A stretch of DNA of 64,000 nucleotides. Source: Lepiota brunneoincarnata (taxonomy: Eukaryota; Basidiomycota; Agaricomycetes; Agaricales; Agaricaceae). The stretch spans positions 124,001 through 188,000 of the forward strand of contig JAEBUN010000008.1 in the NCBI GenBank assembly GCA_023014365.1, given 5' to 3'. A program made the translations under genes and the position numbers. Below are positions 21,898 through 33,832 of this stretch, one piece after another (within the stretch, counting starts at the first letter, position 1; every line of letters starts with the position of its first letter). Below the pieces are notes generated by a model. That model was not told where the DNA came from, did no database searches, and worked only from the letters and a program-made list of their open reading frames with translations.

Positions 21898-21909
21898 AAC
21901 ACTAAGATA
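21898..21909 (+). promoter_or_regulatory. Self-primer binding site, C1
   Basis: AACACTAAGATA begins two bases after the LTR and is a perfect 12-nt complement of the LTR block 21727-21738. The same pair is kept in D (12/12) and, with one change, in E1. No tRNA-type TGG site is present. Confidence 0.65.
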
Positions 21910-21994
21910 CTCTGCTGCTTATCTCTTGCTTGCCCTCCACTCTGCTCTGCTCTGCCGACGTACTGAACACGTTGAGGTACCCTGGTCGTTCAAA

Positions 21995-22255
21995 ATGACG
22001 TGTGAAAGAAAACTGCCTCTCTGTGTAGCCATCGCTACGTCCTTCAACCTCTCCCTGCCAGAAGATCTGGCTTACCTACTCATTTTTGTCTTCACTTCCA
22101 CCACCACCCTCATCGCCTACCAAATCATCACCTTAGAACTCAAATGTATCACATGCCCTTGTCACTGCTGCATCATCAGATTGTGGAACCTGTACTCAGG
22201 AATATCCATCATCGCAACACAATTTTTCATCCTTCTAGCAATAATCGATTGCTAG
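21995..22255 (+). CDS. Leader ORF with two predicted membrane segments, C1
   Basis: An 86-codon frame upstream of gag, starting MTCERKLPL. It contains two hydrophobic stretches, DLAYLLIFVFTSTTTLIAY (residues about 24-42) and SGISIIATQFFILLAIIDC near the end, separated by a Cys-rich loop (ITCPCHCC). It stops at TAG (22253-22255) 12 bases before the gag ATG. In D the same position is TAT and the frame runs into gag without a break, so the ancestral product may have been a gag with a membrane-spanning N-terminal extension. The equivalent in E1 (30556-30822) keeps the hydrophobic pattern. Function unknown. Confidence 0.5.
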   Translation: MTCERKLPLCVAIATSFNLSLPEDLAYLLIFVFTSTTTLIAYQIITLELKCITCPCHCCIIRLWNLYSGISIIATQFFILLAIIDC

Positions 22256-22267
22256 ACAACTGCCACC

Positions 22268-24061
22268 ATGCCTCCAAAGAAGTTCTCAGCCTGAGAAACT
22301 CCATCACCTCCTCCCAAATTGAGAAGTAGAATCTCAGGATCAGGAACCCAAAACCCGGATCCCAGAAGAAATCCTATTCCCACTCAAATACCATCCCCAT
22401 TCTACCCTCCATCTCCATTCAACTCACCCACTCCAAGTACATCAACACATACAAGAACAAGTTTTGCTGACAAACTAGCAGAACGACAAAGAGTACAACA
22501 CGAAAGAGAATTAAAGGAACACTATGAACAAGAAGAAAGAAGATGCAAACAAGCCAAAGAATACCATGCTAAAGTCAACCCATTAAATGACTACGAACTT
22601 CAAAGACTTGAATACGCCCTTAAGCAACCAAGAGAGCTTTCCAAATCGGAAGAAAACTTACTCACATGCCACGAATACACAGTAAATCAGGGAAGAACTC
22701 CCCCAGCAGATAACGACTCTGATGTCTATATAACAGACAACAACCAATCGGATTCCGATCCACAACCACCCACATTACCCGCGCCAACCGTACCCTTAGC
22801 CCTACCAGCTCCCCCTCTATGACCAACACAACCACCGTCACCGCCACCACCGCCACCACCCGGACAATTACAAATAATGGCTGCCACACCTACCCCAAAG
22901 GAGTTAGGACTCCTCAAACCCATCGCCTTCAATGGAACTAGAAGACTGTTCAAAGATTGGATCTTCCAATGCAAAGTTTACGTGCTTGCCAACGCGACCA
23001 CTTACAACACCGATCTCGCTAGGACTCTATTTGTCCTTTTGACAATGCAATCAGGAGATGCCTGAGCCTGGGCCAGACAATACCTCCACGAGAGAAACAC
23101 CCAAACTCAACAAGGGCAACCCATAGCCATGGAGTCATGGGACAACTTCACTGCCCAGCTCAGAGCCGACTTCACCCCGGCAGACAAACATGCATACACA
23201 CACACCAGACTTCAAACCCTGCACCAAGCAGGCAAACCAATGACTGAATTCAACGCTCAGTTCAAAGAACTTGTCTGTCAATCCGGACTAAATGAAGATC
23301 GCACCCTGATCGATCTATACCGCAAGGCAATCAACTGCCGCATTGCCATGAAGATCAACAAATCGGAAAATCCTCCAACAACTATCGCCACTTGGTACAC
23401 CCGAGCCAATAAACTTGATGACAACTTCTGCCAAATCAATGCCCTCTATGGCACCCCTAAAAACACATTTCCCCAAAGAAACCAGTATCAACCCAACTGT
23501 GGACCAAACTGTCCAAACAACAACATGCCCTATACACAATTCTATCAAAGGAGTAATGCTCCACGTTTCACCCCACAAGACCCACACGCCATGGAAATAG
23601 ACCATGTCGCAATGGAAGAAGGATTCGAAGATCCTTATCCCGAAATTCCACAACCGGAATATGCCGAAGAAGACTCTGCACAAGAACCGTTGGAGTTAGA
23701 TGCTGTTGTCACCGGACAACAAATGAAATCATATCAAAATCAAGAATGCTTCCGATGTGGAGCTAAAGATCATTGGGTCAATAAATGCCCGCAACCACCA
23801 CCAGCTAGACACTTCCCAGGAATGCGAACCAATCCTCCTCGCCCTGCAAGAAACCCCAACCATCCCTTCCAACAAAACACTCGTCCCGGACTTCCAAACC
23901 AAAACACCCAACAAACGCCGCAACACAAATATTCCCTTGCCATCACAGAAGTCGCATCTCAGATGCGCCAAATGGTCGATGATCTCGATCCCAAACTCCA
24001 ACAAGAAGTCCACTCCGTGTTAGCCAAAGATCCGGAGATGCATCCATTCTGGGATTTTTAA
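22268..24061 (+). pseudogene. C1 gag, three in-frame TGA stops
   Basis: ATG at 22268 (MPPKKFSA). One frame holds to TAA at 24059-24061, with TGA at 22292, 22820 and 23063. Order: Pro/Ser-rich N-terminus, charged helix (AERQRVQHERELKEHYEQEER), capsid-like region (KELGLLKPIAFNGTRRLFKD, WDNFTAQLRADF, FKELVCQSGLNED) and a CCHC knuckle at about 23748-23790 (CFRCGAKDHWVNKC). D has CAA at each of the three stop positions I could align, and E1 has TGA or CAA; this fits decay of CGA codons. Confidence 0.88.
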
Positions 24062-24199
24062 AAAGGAATGCTGTTGACAGATGTGCCCCTGCATGTTCCA
24101 AAACTCAGAAGGACATTTCGTACTATCACTCCCAGAAGGACACTTTCTCGATAAACTCTGTATAATTACAACTATCCCTGAATAAATGATCCCTTTTCT

Positions 24200-27100
24200 T
24201 ACCCATCGAGATTTGGAGTGAACGGACATCAAAACCCATGGCCATCACTGCCCTGATAGACTCAGGAGCCCAAGGGAACTTCATCTCCCACAAAGTCGTT
24301 GAACGACATGGTTATCAAACCAAACGGCTGGACCAACCAATTCCACTCAGTAACGTTGACGGAACTGATAATCAACATGGCAAAATCCATGAATACATCA
24401 AAGTCAGGACCATCATCGATGGAAGAGACTGCACGCTAGAAGTGTATGTCATGAACACTGGTGAGAAAGACCTCATCATCGGATTTCCCTGGTTGGAACA
24501 ATACAATCCCGACATCAATTGGAAGACCAAGACATTCTCTTGGAAACCCCAAATCGACCACCAGGACTTTTCCAAACTCCTCAGAACCCTATGATGACCT
24601 GTCGAACTCAACTCCATCGCCATGGACATAATGGCTGGAAAAACCTCCCAACCCAAGGAAAACCCCGAAGAATATGTCAACTTGTCAAATGTTGACCTTG
24701 ATATCTTCTCTCTAGAAAGAGAAATGAACCCAATGCTTCTAACCCCATTAGAAGTAAATGCCCAAGCTACACATGCCACAACACTCCACAATGAGCAACA
24801 CAACCCAACAAAATCGGCAAACCAAAAAGGAAAACAACCAGAATCAAACAAGGAATCACCCGAGATCCCTCAGAGATTTACCTGATGGGCTAAAATATTC
24901 AACAAGAAAGCCTCCAAACGATTCCCACCATCAAGGATGTTTGACCACAAGATCAAACTAAAACCAACATTTGAAGCGAAATCGATGAAACCCTATCAAG
25001 TGGCACCTGCCGAAGAAAAAGCACTAAAAGAATTTATAGACAAAAACCTCCGAAAAGGGTACATCCGTCCCTCAAAATCCCCTATGGCATCACCATTCTT
25101 CTTCATTGCCAAGAAAGGAGGAGACCTCCGACCCTGCCAGGACTATCGTTATCTAAACGATCACACCGTCAAAAATGCATACCCAATCCCCATGATTTCC
25201 TCTATCATGGATAAACTCAAAGGAGCTAAGTATTTCACTAAGCTCAATGTCCGCCTAGGATACAATAACGTCAGAATCAAAGATGGCGATCAATGGAAAG
25301 CAGCGTTCAAGACTCCCATGGGTCTTTTTGAACCAACTGTCATGTTTTTCGGACTTTGCAACAGTCCCGCAACATTCCAACATATGATGGACACATTATT
25401 CTCCAAAATAATGGAGAAAGGAGGAATCATCATCTACATGGATGATATCCTAATCTATGGTAAAACCCAGGAAGAAACCAACTGACTTACGGAAAAGTAC
25501 TGCAAATACTGCAGGAAAATGACCTCTACCTCAAAATGGAGAAATGCAAGTTCAACAAGCAAAGACTCGAATATCTCGGCATGATCATCACACCAGATGA
25601 GATCAAAATGGATCCCGGAAAACTCAAAGGAATAGAAGACTGGCCAGTGCCAAAAACAGTTCGACACATTTGAAAATTCATCGGATTCTGTAACTTCTAC
25701 CGGAAGTTCATCCGCAGCTACTCCCACCACACCAAACCCCTGAACCAACTCCTTTCCAAATTGAACAAATTTGAATGGAAAGAAGAACAACAGAAAGTGT
25801 TCGAAATGCTCAAGAATGAATTCTTAAAGGAACCGGTACTCCTCATGCCCGACTCCACAAAACCCTTTGAAATAGAAGCCAATGCTTCCAAATTTGCATC
25901 AGGAGCTGTCCTGTATCAACATAACATCAACGGAATACGGAAACCCGTATTGTTCTATTCAAAGACATTCAGACCAGTGGAATGTAATTATGACATCTAT
26001 GACAGGGAACTCCTCACAATTATCCGAGCCCTTGAAGAATGGCGCCATTACCTCCTTGGCAGCCCCCATACCATCCATATCAGAATGGACCACCAGAACC
26101 TCACATACTGGCGCAAACCCCAGAAAATCAACTGCCGACAAGCACGATGGGTACAGACCCTCACTGATTACAACTTCAAACTGGAACATGTCCCAGGATC
26201 AAAGATCCCTACACCAGATGCTTTATCAAGACGTCCAGACCACATCCCTGATGAAGACGACAACAACAAAGACATCACTATACTCCCAAACAACCTCTTT
26301 GTCGCCACCGCAGACATAGAAGATCAAAACCTGATCACAATACTCCCAGAACATCTCTTTATCGCCACTGTCGACATGAAACTCCAAGAAAGAATCACAG
26401 AATCACTGAAATACGATGCTAGAACCACTGAAGTGTTCAAACTCCTAAAAGAAACCCACCCTAATGCTGCCGATAAAGACTTCGGAACAGTTCCAACCTC
26501 GAATGGTCCACTCCTCACCTTCTAAGAACGTGTCATTATTCCAGAAGACCTCCAACTCAGATGTGATGTCATCGCAAGATACCATGATCACCCTACACAT
26601 GGTCACCCTGGAGAACAAGAAACATACCGCCTTGCCAAGAAAGAAGTATATTGGCCAGGAATGTCAATGTTCATAAAGAACTACGTCAAAGGCTGTCCAG
26701 AGTATCAGCAACACAAAATCATATGCAGACCGGATTGCGCACCAACTCAACCGATCCCACCATCATCTTCCAAACGCCCATTTGCCCAGATCTCATGGGA
26801 TCTTATCACCGGTCTACCACCTAGCACTGGCCATAATGCAATATTGTCCATAGTGGACCACAGCCTTACGAAGGGGGTAATTTTCATCCCAACATCAGAT
26901 TGATCAAATGCTGATGACATCGGATGACTATTAATAGAAAAAGTCTTCACCAGATTCGGATTACCCAATAAAATCATCTCAGATCGAGACCCCAGATTTG
27001 CCACCAACTCCCTCCGACAACTAGCCAAACGTCTAAACATCCAACAGGCATTCTCAACTGCATACCATCCCCAGACAGATGGTTCCACCGAACAATACAA

Positions 27101-27902
27101 TCAGGAAATCGAGACCTACCTTGCCATATACTGCACCAGAAACCCTCTTGACTGGTCAGAAACCCTCCCTATCGCTGAGTTTGCACACAACTCCAAAATA
27201 CATGCCTCAAGGCAGAAATCCCCATTTGAACTAATCATGGGATACAACCCTCCGCCAATACCCATGGTAATGGAAACATCGAACTTTCCATCAGTAGATG
27301 AACGCATCAGACTCCTTGATGATGCCAGAAAAGAAGCACACGCGGCACATCAACTCTCTGCCGATATTATGAAACAAAGAACCAGAAGAACTGTCAAACC
27401 CCTTGAAACACATCAAAAAGTATGGCTAGAAGCCAAAAACCTCAAACTCCCCTTCATTTCCAACAAAATATCCCCAAAACGACTAGGACCTTTCCTTATC
27501 TCAGAAGTCTTATCGCCACTCACCTACAAACTAAAACTTCCGATCAAATGGAAAATACACCCGGTATTCCACAGAAACCTTCTAACCCCATATACCGAAA
27601 CAGAAGCATATGGATCTCATCTGACTCCACCACCACCAGACATCATCAATGAAGAAGAAGAATATGAAATAGAAGCCATTCTAAATCACTGCCAACACCA
27701 TGGAAAACTCCAATACTACAGATATGTCAAATGGAAAGGATACCCCCACATGGAGAACGAATGGATCACCGATGAAACACTCCACGCAAATGCCAAAGAA
27801 TACTTAACCGAGTATAAAGAAGCTTATGGAATTCTCCAGAAAGAACAGGAACCCACCAGAACCAACCAAAGACAACTTCGCTCCCACACCAAATGTACTT
27901 AA
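24200..27902 (+). pseudogene. C1 pol: protease, RT, RNase H, integrase, chromodomain
   Basis: Protease ALIDSGAQGNFISH (about 24247-24288); RT with [34 protein letters not shown] and the catalytic YMDDILIYG (about 25435-25461); RNase H with YDRELLTIIRALEEWRHYL; integrase with WDLITGLPPSTGHNAILSIV, DRDPRFATNSLRQL, AYHPQTDGSTEQYNQE; C-terminal chromodomain EYEIEAILNHC...YVKWKGYPHMENEW. Stops: TGA or TAA near 24592, 24883, 25483, 25670, 26523 and 26901. A one-base loss in an A run near 25493, relative to D, shifts the frame. The zinc finger Cys of GCPECQQ is Tyr here. Confidence 0.9.
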
Positions 27903-27904
27903 AG

Positions 27905-29273
27905 ATGCCCATGAACCTTGACCTCACTCGCCCCCAAACTACTCCCCCTTTTTCAACAACACCTTTGCCAACTTCCTCATCATCCTCCATCGTCATCATA
28001 AACAATGCAAGCATCAAACATACTACACTTCAGACAACTCCTGTTCCGGCCCCATCTCCCTACACCCCTTCTCACACCTTCGCCACAACATACACCTCCC
28101 TCAGGGACAAGACCCCCAACCCCAACGACACCCCAGAACCAACAGCCGCCCCAGCCGCCTCCCTTAGATACCATACAGCTGGAGTACAATCATATGGACC
28201 AGATCACCCTTCTGACGGAGATTTGCACAAGGCTGCCACCGATGGAGCCTTTACGACTAAATTGGAACACACTTCAATTTCAGAATACGACCGACAACTC
28301 TGGTACGACTATACCCACCACATATGACAGACTAAGGCTCTCGCTACTGTGTACAATACACAATGTGCCTGGGCAGAATCACTTGAGCGACTTCTCCGCT
28401 CAAGATCGGGCCTCATGTCCAAGGTGTCGAAGAATCTACCCAAACAAAATGAGGTACATACCTCGCAGTCCCCCACCGCAACCATCCCCACCACTACCAT
28501 GACGACCACTGCCACTATCATCACCACCGTCCCCAACAAGGGAAGAAAGCCCACCAGTATCAGAAATCCCTTCAGACTTCTCACCCCCACCAAGGACACC
28601 ACCCACACCGTTGCCAATAACAACGTCCCGATTCGGAACTCCCCCAACCCCGTTCACTCACGAACCAACCCCCGAACCACCAACAGATCAGTCTGCATCC
28701 AATGCAGACACACAGGACACTGGGCCATGGATTGCCCCCAATTTGCCTGCCTCAGATGCAAGCAATATGCCCCAGGGCATTACTCATACGACTGCATCAA
28801 ATATAGATGCCCCTATTGTGCCGTCTTCCAACCATGCCATAAATGGACTGAATGCCCAAGTCGAAAGACTCAACATGCCCCTTACTCCAGAAATCCTACA
28901 ACCTGTCCCTCGACCACTCCCACAACTCACCATCAATACATTGACCTCACCCATGACGATTACTATGAGGAATGCTATGACGATGTGGCCAAATCAAACA
29001 TTACAGGAGAACCATGCGGTTCCTTCTGAAGAAAACCCAATCACCCCACCAGAAGAAAGGATTGAAAGTCCCCATTTCAGACGCCTTCTATACGACATCT
29101 TTTATCCAGGACAACCCCCATCCCCAGAAACCGCCACTATACTCGATCTTCACAGAACTCCCACTCCCACCTTCTCTCCCATCATTCCCCCCAGACCAGA
29201 CTCCACCGACCAACCACAGATCAATTACTACAAACCAAACTACCTAGCCAAATACCTGGAAGAAGGAAACTAA
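27905..29273 (+). pseudogene. C1 ORF3: accessory zinc-knuckle ORF between integrase and 3' LTR
   Basis: A separate ORF starts MPMNLDL (27905 onward, Ser/Thr/Pro-rich) and continues after a one-base shift near 28125 as LLTEICTRLPP and ASCPRCRRIYPNKMR (to 28502). In a third frame (to 29029) three consecutive Cys-His modules follow at about 28690-28860: CIQCRHTGHWAMDC, CLRCKQYAPGHYSYDC, CPYCAVFQPCHKWTEC. These are C-x2-C-x4/6-H-x4-C knuckles. D keeps the first part intact as 186 codons and repeats the first two knuckles. The position is where some retroelements carry env or accessory genes. There is no membrane segment, so an RNA-binding accessory protein is more likely than an env. Confidence 0.6.
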
Positions 29274-29310
29274 CGAGTTGTATGGAAAGCAACTCTAGAA
29301 ACGGACCTAA

Positions 29311-29695
29311 TGTTATCAGAAGCCTCATCAGAAGGACGGTTACTTTTAGTTTACATTCCCATGTCACTATGAAACCATCAGTAGTGTACATCAGAAGGAC
29401 TATTCTTAGTATACGCCTCATGTTTTCTTATCTCTGACTCATAGTTACTCTGGTCTGAACTATTATAGTAGGAGTACAGCCACACTTAGAAGTATATAAG
29501 GATACAGTACAATACCTTGTATCCTTATCTTAGTGTTATAAAGTTCTTGCCTCCTATACCTCTTTGCCATAACCGGCTGGACTTATAGTGCTCCGTTGTC
29601 TCCAAGTCACGCTTAGTAGGACAGGACCAAGTCTGTATAGACATCCTGTGTCGAACTCTGTGCTACTCAAGAGCGAACCCCTAACCCGGGTAACA
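29311..29695 (+). repeat. 3' LTR of C1
   Basis: 385 bp, followed by GACAT at 29696-29700. Confidence 0.95.
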
Positions 29696-29700
29696 GACAT

Positions 29701-30010
29701 AACAACAAATGCATTGATAGAACAAGAGCAACATGATGCCACCATTGATGATGAGACATTACATGGACATTCATGGAGAGAGTTACTCAGCCATTATATT
29801 GCACCAAATATGACAACACCAGTAATAAAGGGAATGGCAGGGATGCCAGCTCCAGGAAGTAGATGAGTGCCAGACTTTGATTCAAGGTACCCAGAGGAAC
29901 TGTAGGAGTTTTTGAAGGAGTTTGAGGTGCAGGTAGCAGCATGTGGATTGGATAAGGCAGAGAAAACACAGATGGTGGTATGGTACACAGATATGGAGAC
30001 AAAGGAATAT
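29701..30010 (+). pseudogene. Element F gag fragment
   Basis: The frame reads HSWRELLSHYIAPNMTTPVI, GMPAPGSR, a stop, PDFDSRYPEEL, a stop, EFLKEFEVQVAACGL and TQMVVWYTDMETKEY. This resembles the capsid start of another gypsy gag family. It is cut at 30011 by the LTR of E1. Confidence 0.55.
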
Positions 30011-30427
30011 TGTTATCAGAATTCCCTAATCAGAAACCTGTCTGGAAGGAACTCTTATCAGAAGCACCAAGTATATAAATAGATAGAAGAACTGTCACCC
30101 TGAAACAATCAGAAGTGCACATCAGAACAATCTATAATTAGATAGATAAGACCTTGACTCAGTATGACTCACTTTACCTGGGTCCAGATATATATAGTAG
30201 GAGCATAGCCACACATAGTAGTATATAAGGATACCATACTGTACCTTGTATCCTTATCTTAGTGTTATACAGTTCTTGCCTCCTATACCTCTTTGCCCTT
30301 GAACTGGCTGGACTTATAGTGCTCCATCAGTCTCCAAGTCATGCCTAGTAGGACAAGAGCAAGTCTGTATAGACATCTTGCCTCAAATGCCATACTACTC
30401 AAGAGCAAACCCCTAACCTGGGTAACA
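30011..30427 (+). repeat. 5' LTR of E1
   Basis: 417 bp, TGTTATCAGAAT to CTGGGTAACA. It belongs to a subfamily longer than the C1 LTR but shares the TATATAAGGATAC and TATCTTAGTGTT blocks. Confidence 0.88.
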
Positions 30428-30555
30428 AAATACTAAGATACTCTGCTGCTTATCTCTTGCTAGCCCTCTACTCTGCTGACATATTGAATGCATTGAGGTA
30501 CTCTGTTGACTCTTCCGATGTACTGAATGCATCAAGGTACTCTGTGTCATGGAAT

Positions 30556-30822
30556 ATGATGTTGTTGCCAATTGTGATGTTCTCTGTAGCTATTGCTACA
30601 TTCTTATCCTCCATCCTACCTTTGCCAGCAGATCTGGCTCACCTATTGCTAGTGACCTTTGTCACCATAGCCATACTCTCAGCACACCACATCCTTATGG
30701 TCAAACTTGAACTCATACATTGCTACTGTGACTATTGTCACATCAGATCTTGGAACCTGTACCTTGGAATACAAGTTATCCTCACTCAATTCTTCATACT
30801 CCTAGTGGTAATTGATCACTAG
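30556..30822 (+). CDS. Leader ORF with membrane segments, E1 copy
   Basis: An 88-codon frame homologous to 21995-22255: DLAHLLLVTFVTIAILSAHH and GIQVILTQFFILLVVID with an intervening Cys-rich loop (HCYCDYCHI). Hydrophobicity is kept although many residues changed. The gag start codon downstream has decayed to ATA. Confidence 0.45.
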   Translation: MMLLPIVMFSVAIATFLSSILPLPADLAHLLLVTFVTIAILSAHHILMVKLELIHCYCDYCHIRSWNLYLGIQVILTQFFILLVVIDH

Positions 30823-30834
30823 GCAACTGTCAAT

Positions 30835-32609
30835 ATACCTCCAAAGAAATTCTCAGCTTGAGAATCCCCATCACCTCCTTCTCCCAAATCAAGAAACAGA
30901 ATCTCAGGACCAGGAATCCAAAACCCTGATCCAAGAAGAAACCCCACACTGTGACCCACTCAAACACCATCGCCATTTTATCCCCCATCCCCATTTGATT
31001 CACCCACTCCATGTGCATCAACATCTACCCAAATTGTCACAAGAACCCCAACATCATCAAGTGTCTCTGCTGCACTAGCTGAAAGACAAAGACAACATAA
31101 GAACAAGAAAAATGCAAGATTATCACAAAACAACTCAATACCCACAAACTCAATAGACTCCAACACACTGTACAACAACCAAGAGAACTCACAGGTTCTG
31201 AAGAAAACCTCCTTGCAAGACACAAAGCTTTCATTGAACTCAATGAAGGAAAAGTCCCAGTAGATGATGACTCAGATGTCTACATCACAGACAACAATAA
31301 TTCAGAACCTGATCCACAACCACTTGCACTATTCACACCCACACAACCCTTAGCTTTACCAGCACCTCCCATACAACCGCTGCAACCTCCAGCACCACCG
31401 CTGCCTACCCCCTGGACAAATACAAATGGCCACACAAACCCCAAAAGAATTAGGCCTCCTCAAACCCATCACCTTTGATGGAACCAGAAGACTATTTGAA
31501 GATTGGATCTTCCAATGTGAAGTTTATGTGCTTACTAATGTGACCACCTACAACACCAACCTTTCCAGAACATTATTTGTTCTATCAATGATGTAATCAG
31601 GAGATGCCTGAGTCTGGGCCAGACAATACCTCCATGAAAGGAATGCCCAAACTCAAGCAGGATAACCCATAGCCATGGAAACATGGGACAACTTCACCAC
31701 CTGACTCAGAACTGACTTCACCCTGGCAGACAAACATGCATATGTGCATATCAAACTCCAAACCCTGCACCAAGCAGGTAAACCAATGACTGAGTTCAAT
31801 ACTCAGTTCAAGGAACTCATCTGCCAGTCCAGACTCACTGAAGATCATGCCCTGATTGATCTATACCGCAAAGCAATCAATTGCCACATTGCCATGAAGA
31901 TCAATGAATCAGAAAACCCTCTGACAACTATCACCACTTGGTATACCTGAGCCAATAAACTCAACAACAATTTCCACCAAATCAATGCCCTTTACAGCAC
32001 CCCCAGGAACATGTTCCCCCAAAGGAACCTATACTAACCCAATCATGGACCAAGCCACCCAAACAACAACATGCCTATACACAATTCTACCAAAGGAGCA
32101 ACACTCCATGATTCACACCACATGACCCACACGCCATGGAAATAGACCATACCACAATGGAAGAAGGGTATGAAGACCCTTACCCAGAAATCCCTCAACC
32201 AGACTATGCTAAAGAAAACCCTCAAAACTCCTTGGAGTTAGATGCTGTTGTCACCAGACAATAAATAAAGGCCTATCAGAACCAAGAATGCTTCCAATGT
32301 GGAGCCAAAGACCACTGGGTTAGCAAATGCCCTCAAACCTCTCAAGCAAGACACTTCCCTGGAATGTGTATGAACCCCCCTTGCCCTGCAAGAAACCCCA
32401 ACCATCCCTACCCAGGACAACAAAACACTTGCCCCAGACTCCCAAACTGGAATACCCAACAATCACCCCAATGCAAATACTCCCTTGTGGTCACAGAAGT
32501 AGCATCTCAAATGCACCAAATGGTTGATGACCTCAACCCTGAACTCCAACAAGAACTCCACTCTGTGCTAGCTGAAGACCTGGAGATGCATCCCTTCCAG
32601 GATTTTTGA
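30835..32609 (+). pseudogene. E1 gag, decayed
   Basis: Matches C1 gag throughout, with stops and frameshifts. Visible blocks are TLHQAGKPMTEFNTQFKELICQ (31744-31950) and the knuckle CFQCGAKDHWVSKC (about 32290-32331). Confidence 0.85.
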
Positions 32610-32769
32610 AACAGAACACAGACCAATGCACCCCTGCTTGTTCCCAGAAGGACTCTATATATTCCCACTCTCAGAAGGACACTTTCTCAATAAATTCTGT
32701 ACAACTACAACTCTTCCCAAATAAATGATCCCTCTACCTACCTATTGAGATTTGGAGTGAACGGACATC

Positions 32770-33832
32770 AAAACCTGTGGCCATCACTGCCCTGATAGAC
32801 TCAGGAGCCAAAGGGAATTTCATCTCCCACAAAGTCATTGAATGACATGGTTATCAAACCAAACAGCTGGACCAACCAATTCCTCTCAGCAATGTCAATG
32901 GAACTGACAACTAACATGGCAAGATCCATGAATATATCAAAATCAGGACCATCATTGATGGAAGAGATTGCACACTAGAAGTGTATGTCACAAATACCAG
33001 TGAGAAAGACCTTATCATTGGATTTCCTTGGTTGGAACAATACAACCCTGACATCAACTGGAAGACCAAGACATTCTCTTGGAAACCCCAAATTGATCAC
33101 CAGGATTTCTCCAAACTCCTCAGAACCCTATGATGACCTGTCAAACTCAATTCCATCACCATGGACATAATGGCTGGAAAAACCTCCCAACCTGAAGACA
33201 ACCCAGAAGAATACAGTTGACCTTTCAAGTGTTGATCTTGACACTTTCTCTTTAGAAAGAGAAATGAACCTGATGCTTCTAACCCCATTAGAAGTAAATG
33301 CCCAAGCTACACATGCCACAACACTCCACAATGAGCAACACAACCCAACAAAATTGGCAAACCAAAAAGGAAAAACAACTGGAATTGAACAAAGAACCAC
33401 CTGAGATCCCTCAGAGATTTGCCTGATGGGCTAAAATATTCAACAAGAAAGCCTCCAAATGATTCCCACCATCATGAACATTTGATCATGAAATTGAACT
33501 AAAACCAACATTTGAAGCAAAATCAATGAAACCTTATCAAGTGGCACCTGCTGAAGAAAAGGTGCTAAAAGAATTCATAGACAAAAACCTCCAAAAAGGG
33601 TACATCCTACCCCTCAAAATCCCCTATGGCATCACCCTTTTTCTTTGTTGCCAAGAAAGGAGGAGACCTCTGACCCCACCAAGACTATTGTTACCTCAAT
33701 GATCATACAGTCAAAAATGCATACCCAATTCCCATGATTTCCTCTATCATGGATAAACTTAAAGGAGCTAAGTACTTCACTAAACTCAACTGTCCACCTA
33801 GGATACAATAACATCAGAATCAAAGATGGCGA
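32770..33832 (+). pseudogene. E1 protease and N-terminal RT, truncated
   Basis: Protease blocks (ALIDSGAKGNFISH near 32790; DLIIGFPWLEQYN near 33008) and the RT start are present with stops. It is cut at AAAGATGGCGA by the H repeat. Confidence 0.82.

Larger units (their letters stand above)
21512..29695 (+). mobile_element. Element C1: near-complete Ty3/gypsy chromovirus, 8184 bp
   Basis: Two 385-bp LTRs (21512-21896, 29311-29695) differ at about six positions by my count and are flanked by GACAT (21507-21511, 29696-29700). The order is LTR, leader ORF, gag, protease-RT-RNase H-integrase-chromodomain, a zinc-knuckle ORF, LTR. It is the youngest large element in the window: CpG sites survive that are lost in E1 and D. 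Gag and pol still carry TGA stops and at least one single-base deletion, so this copy cannot be autonomous as read. Confidence 0.95.
30011..33832 (+). mobile_element. Element E1: C-family gypsy copy, 3' truncated
   Basis: The 5' LTR is 30011-30427, followed by a leader ORF (30556-30822), gag (about 30835-32609) and pol up to the RT block GAKYFTKLN (about 33770-33790). At 33833 the sequence switches to the H repeat. No 3' LTR belongs to it: the next LTR (34986) has its own target duplication. Compared with C1, nearly every CpG is TpG or CpA (AACGCG became AATGTG near 31535). Confidence 0.88.

Noticed and set aside
22662..22974. Val/Gly-rich minus frames in C1
   Set aside because: Antisense shadow of the Pro/Thr-rich gag N-terminus.
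28611..29273. 220-codon proline-rich frame overlapping the zinc-knuckle part of C1 ORF3
   Set aside because: It overlaps the knuckles in another frame; the Cys/His spacing in two copies shows which frame was selected. The long frame is a by-product of Pro/Thr-rich codons, although it is also partly open in D.
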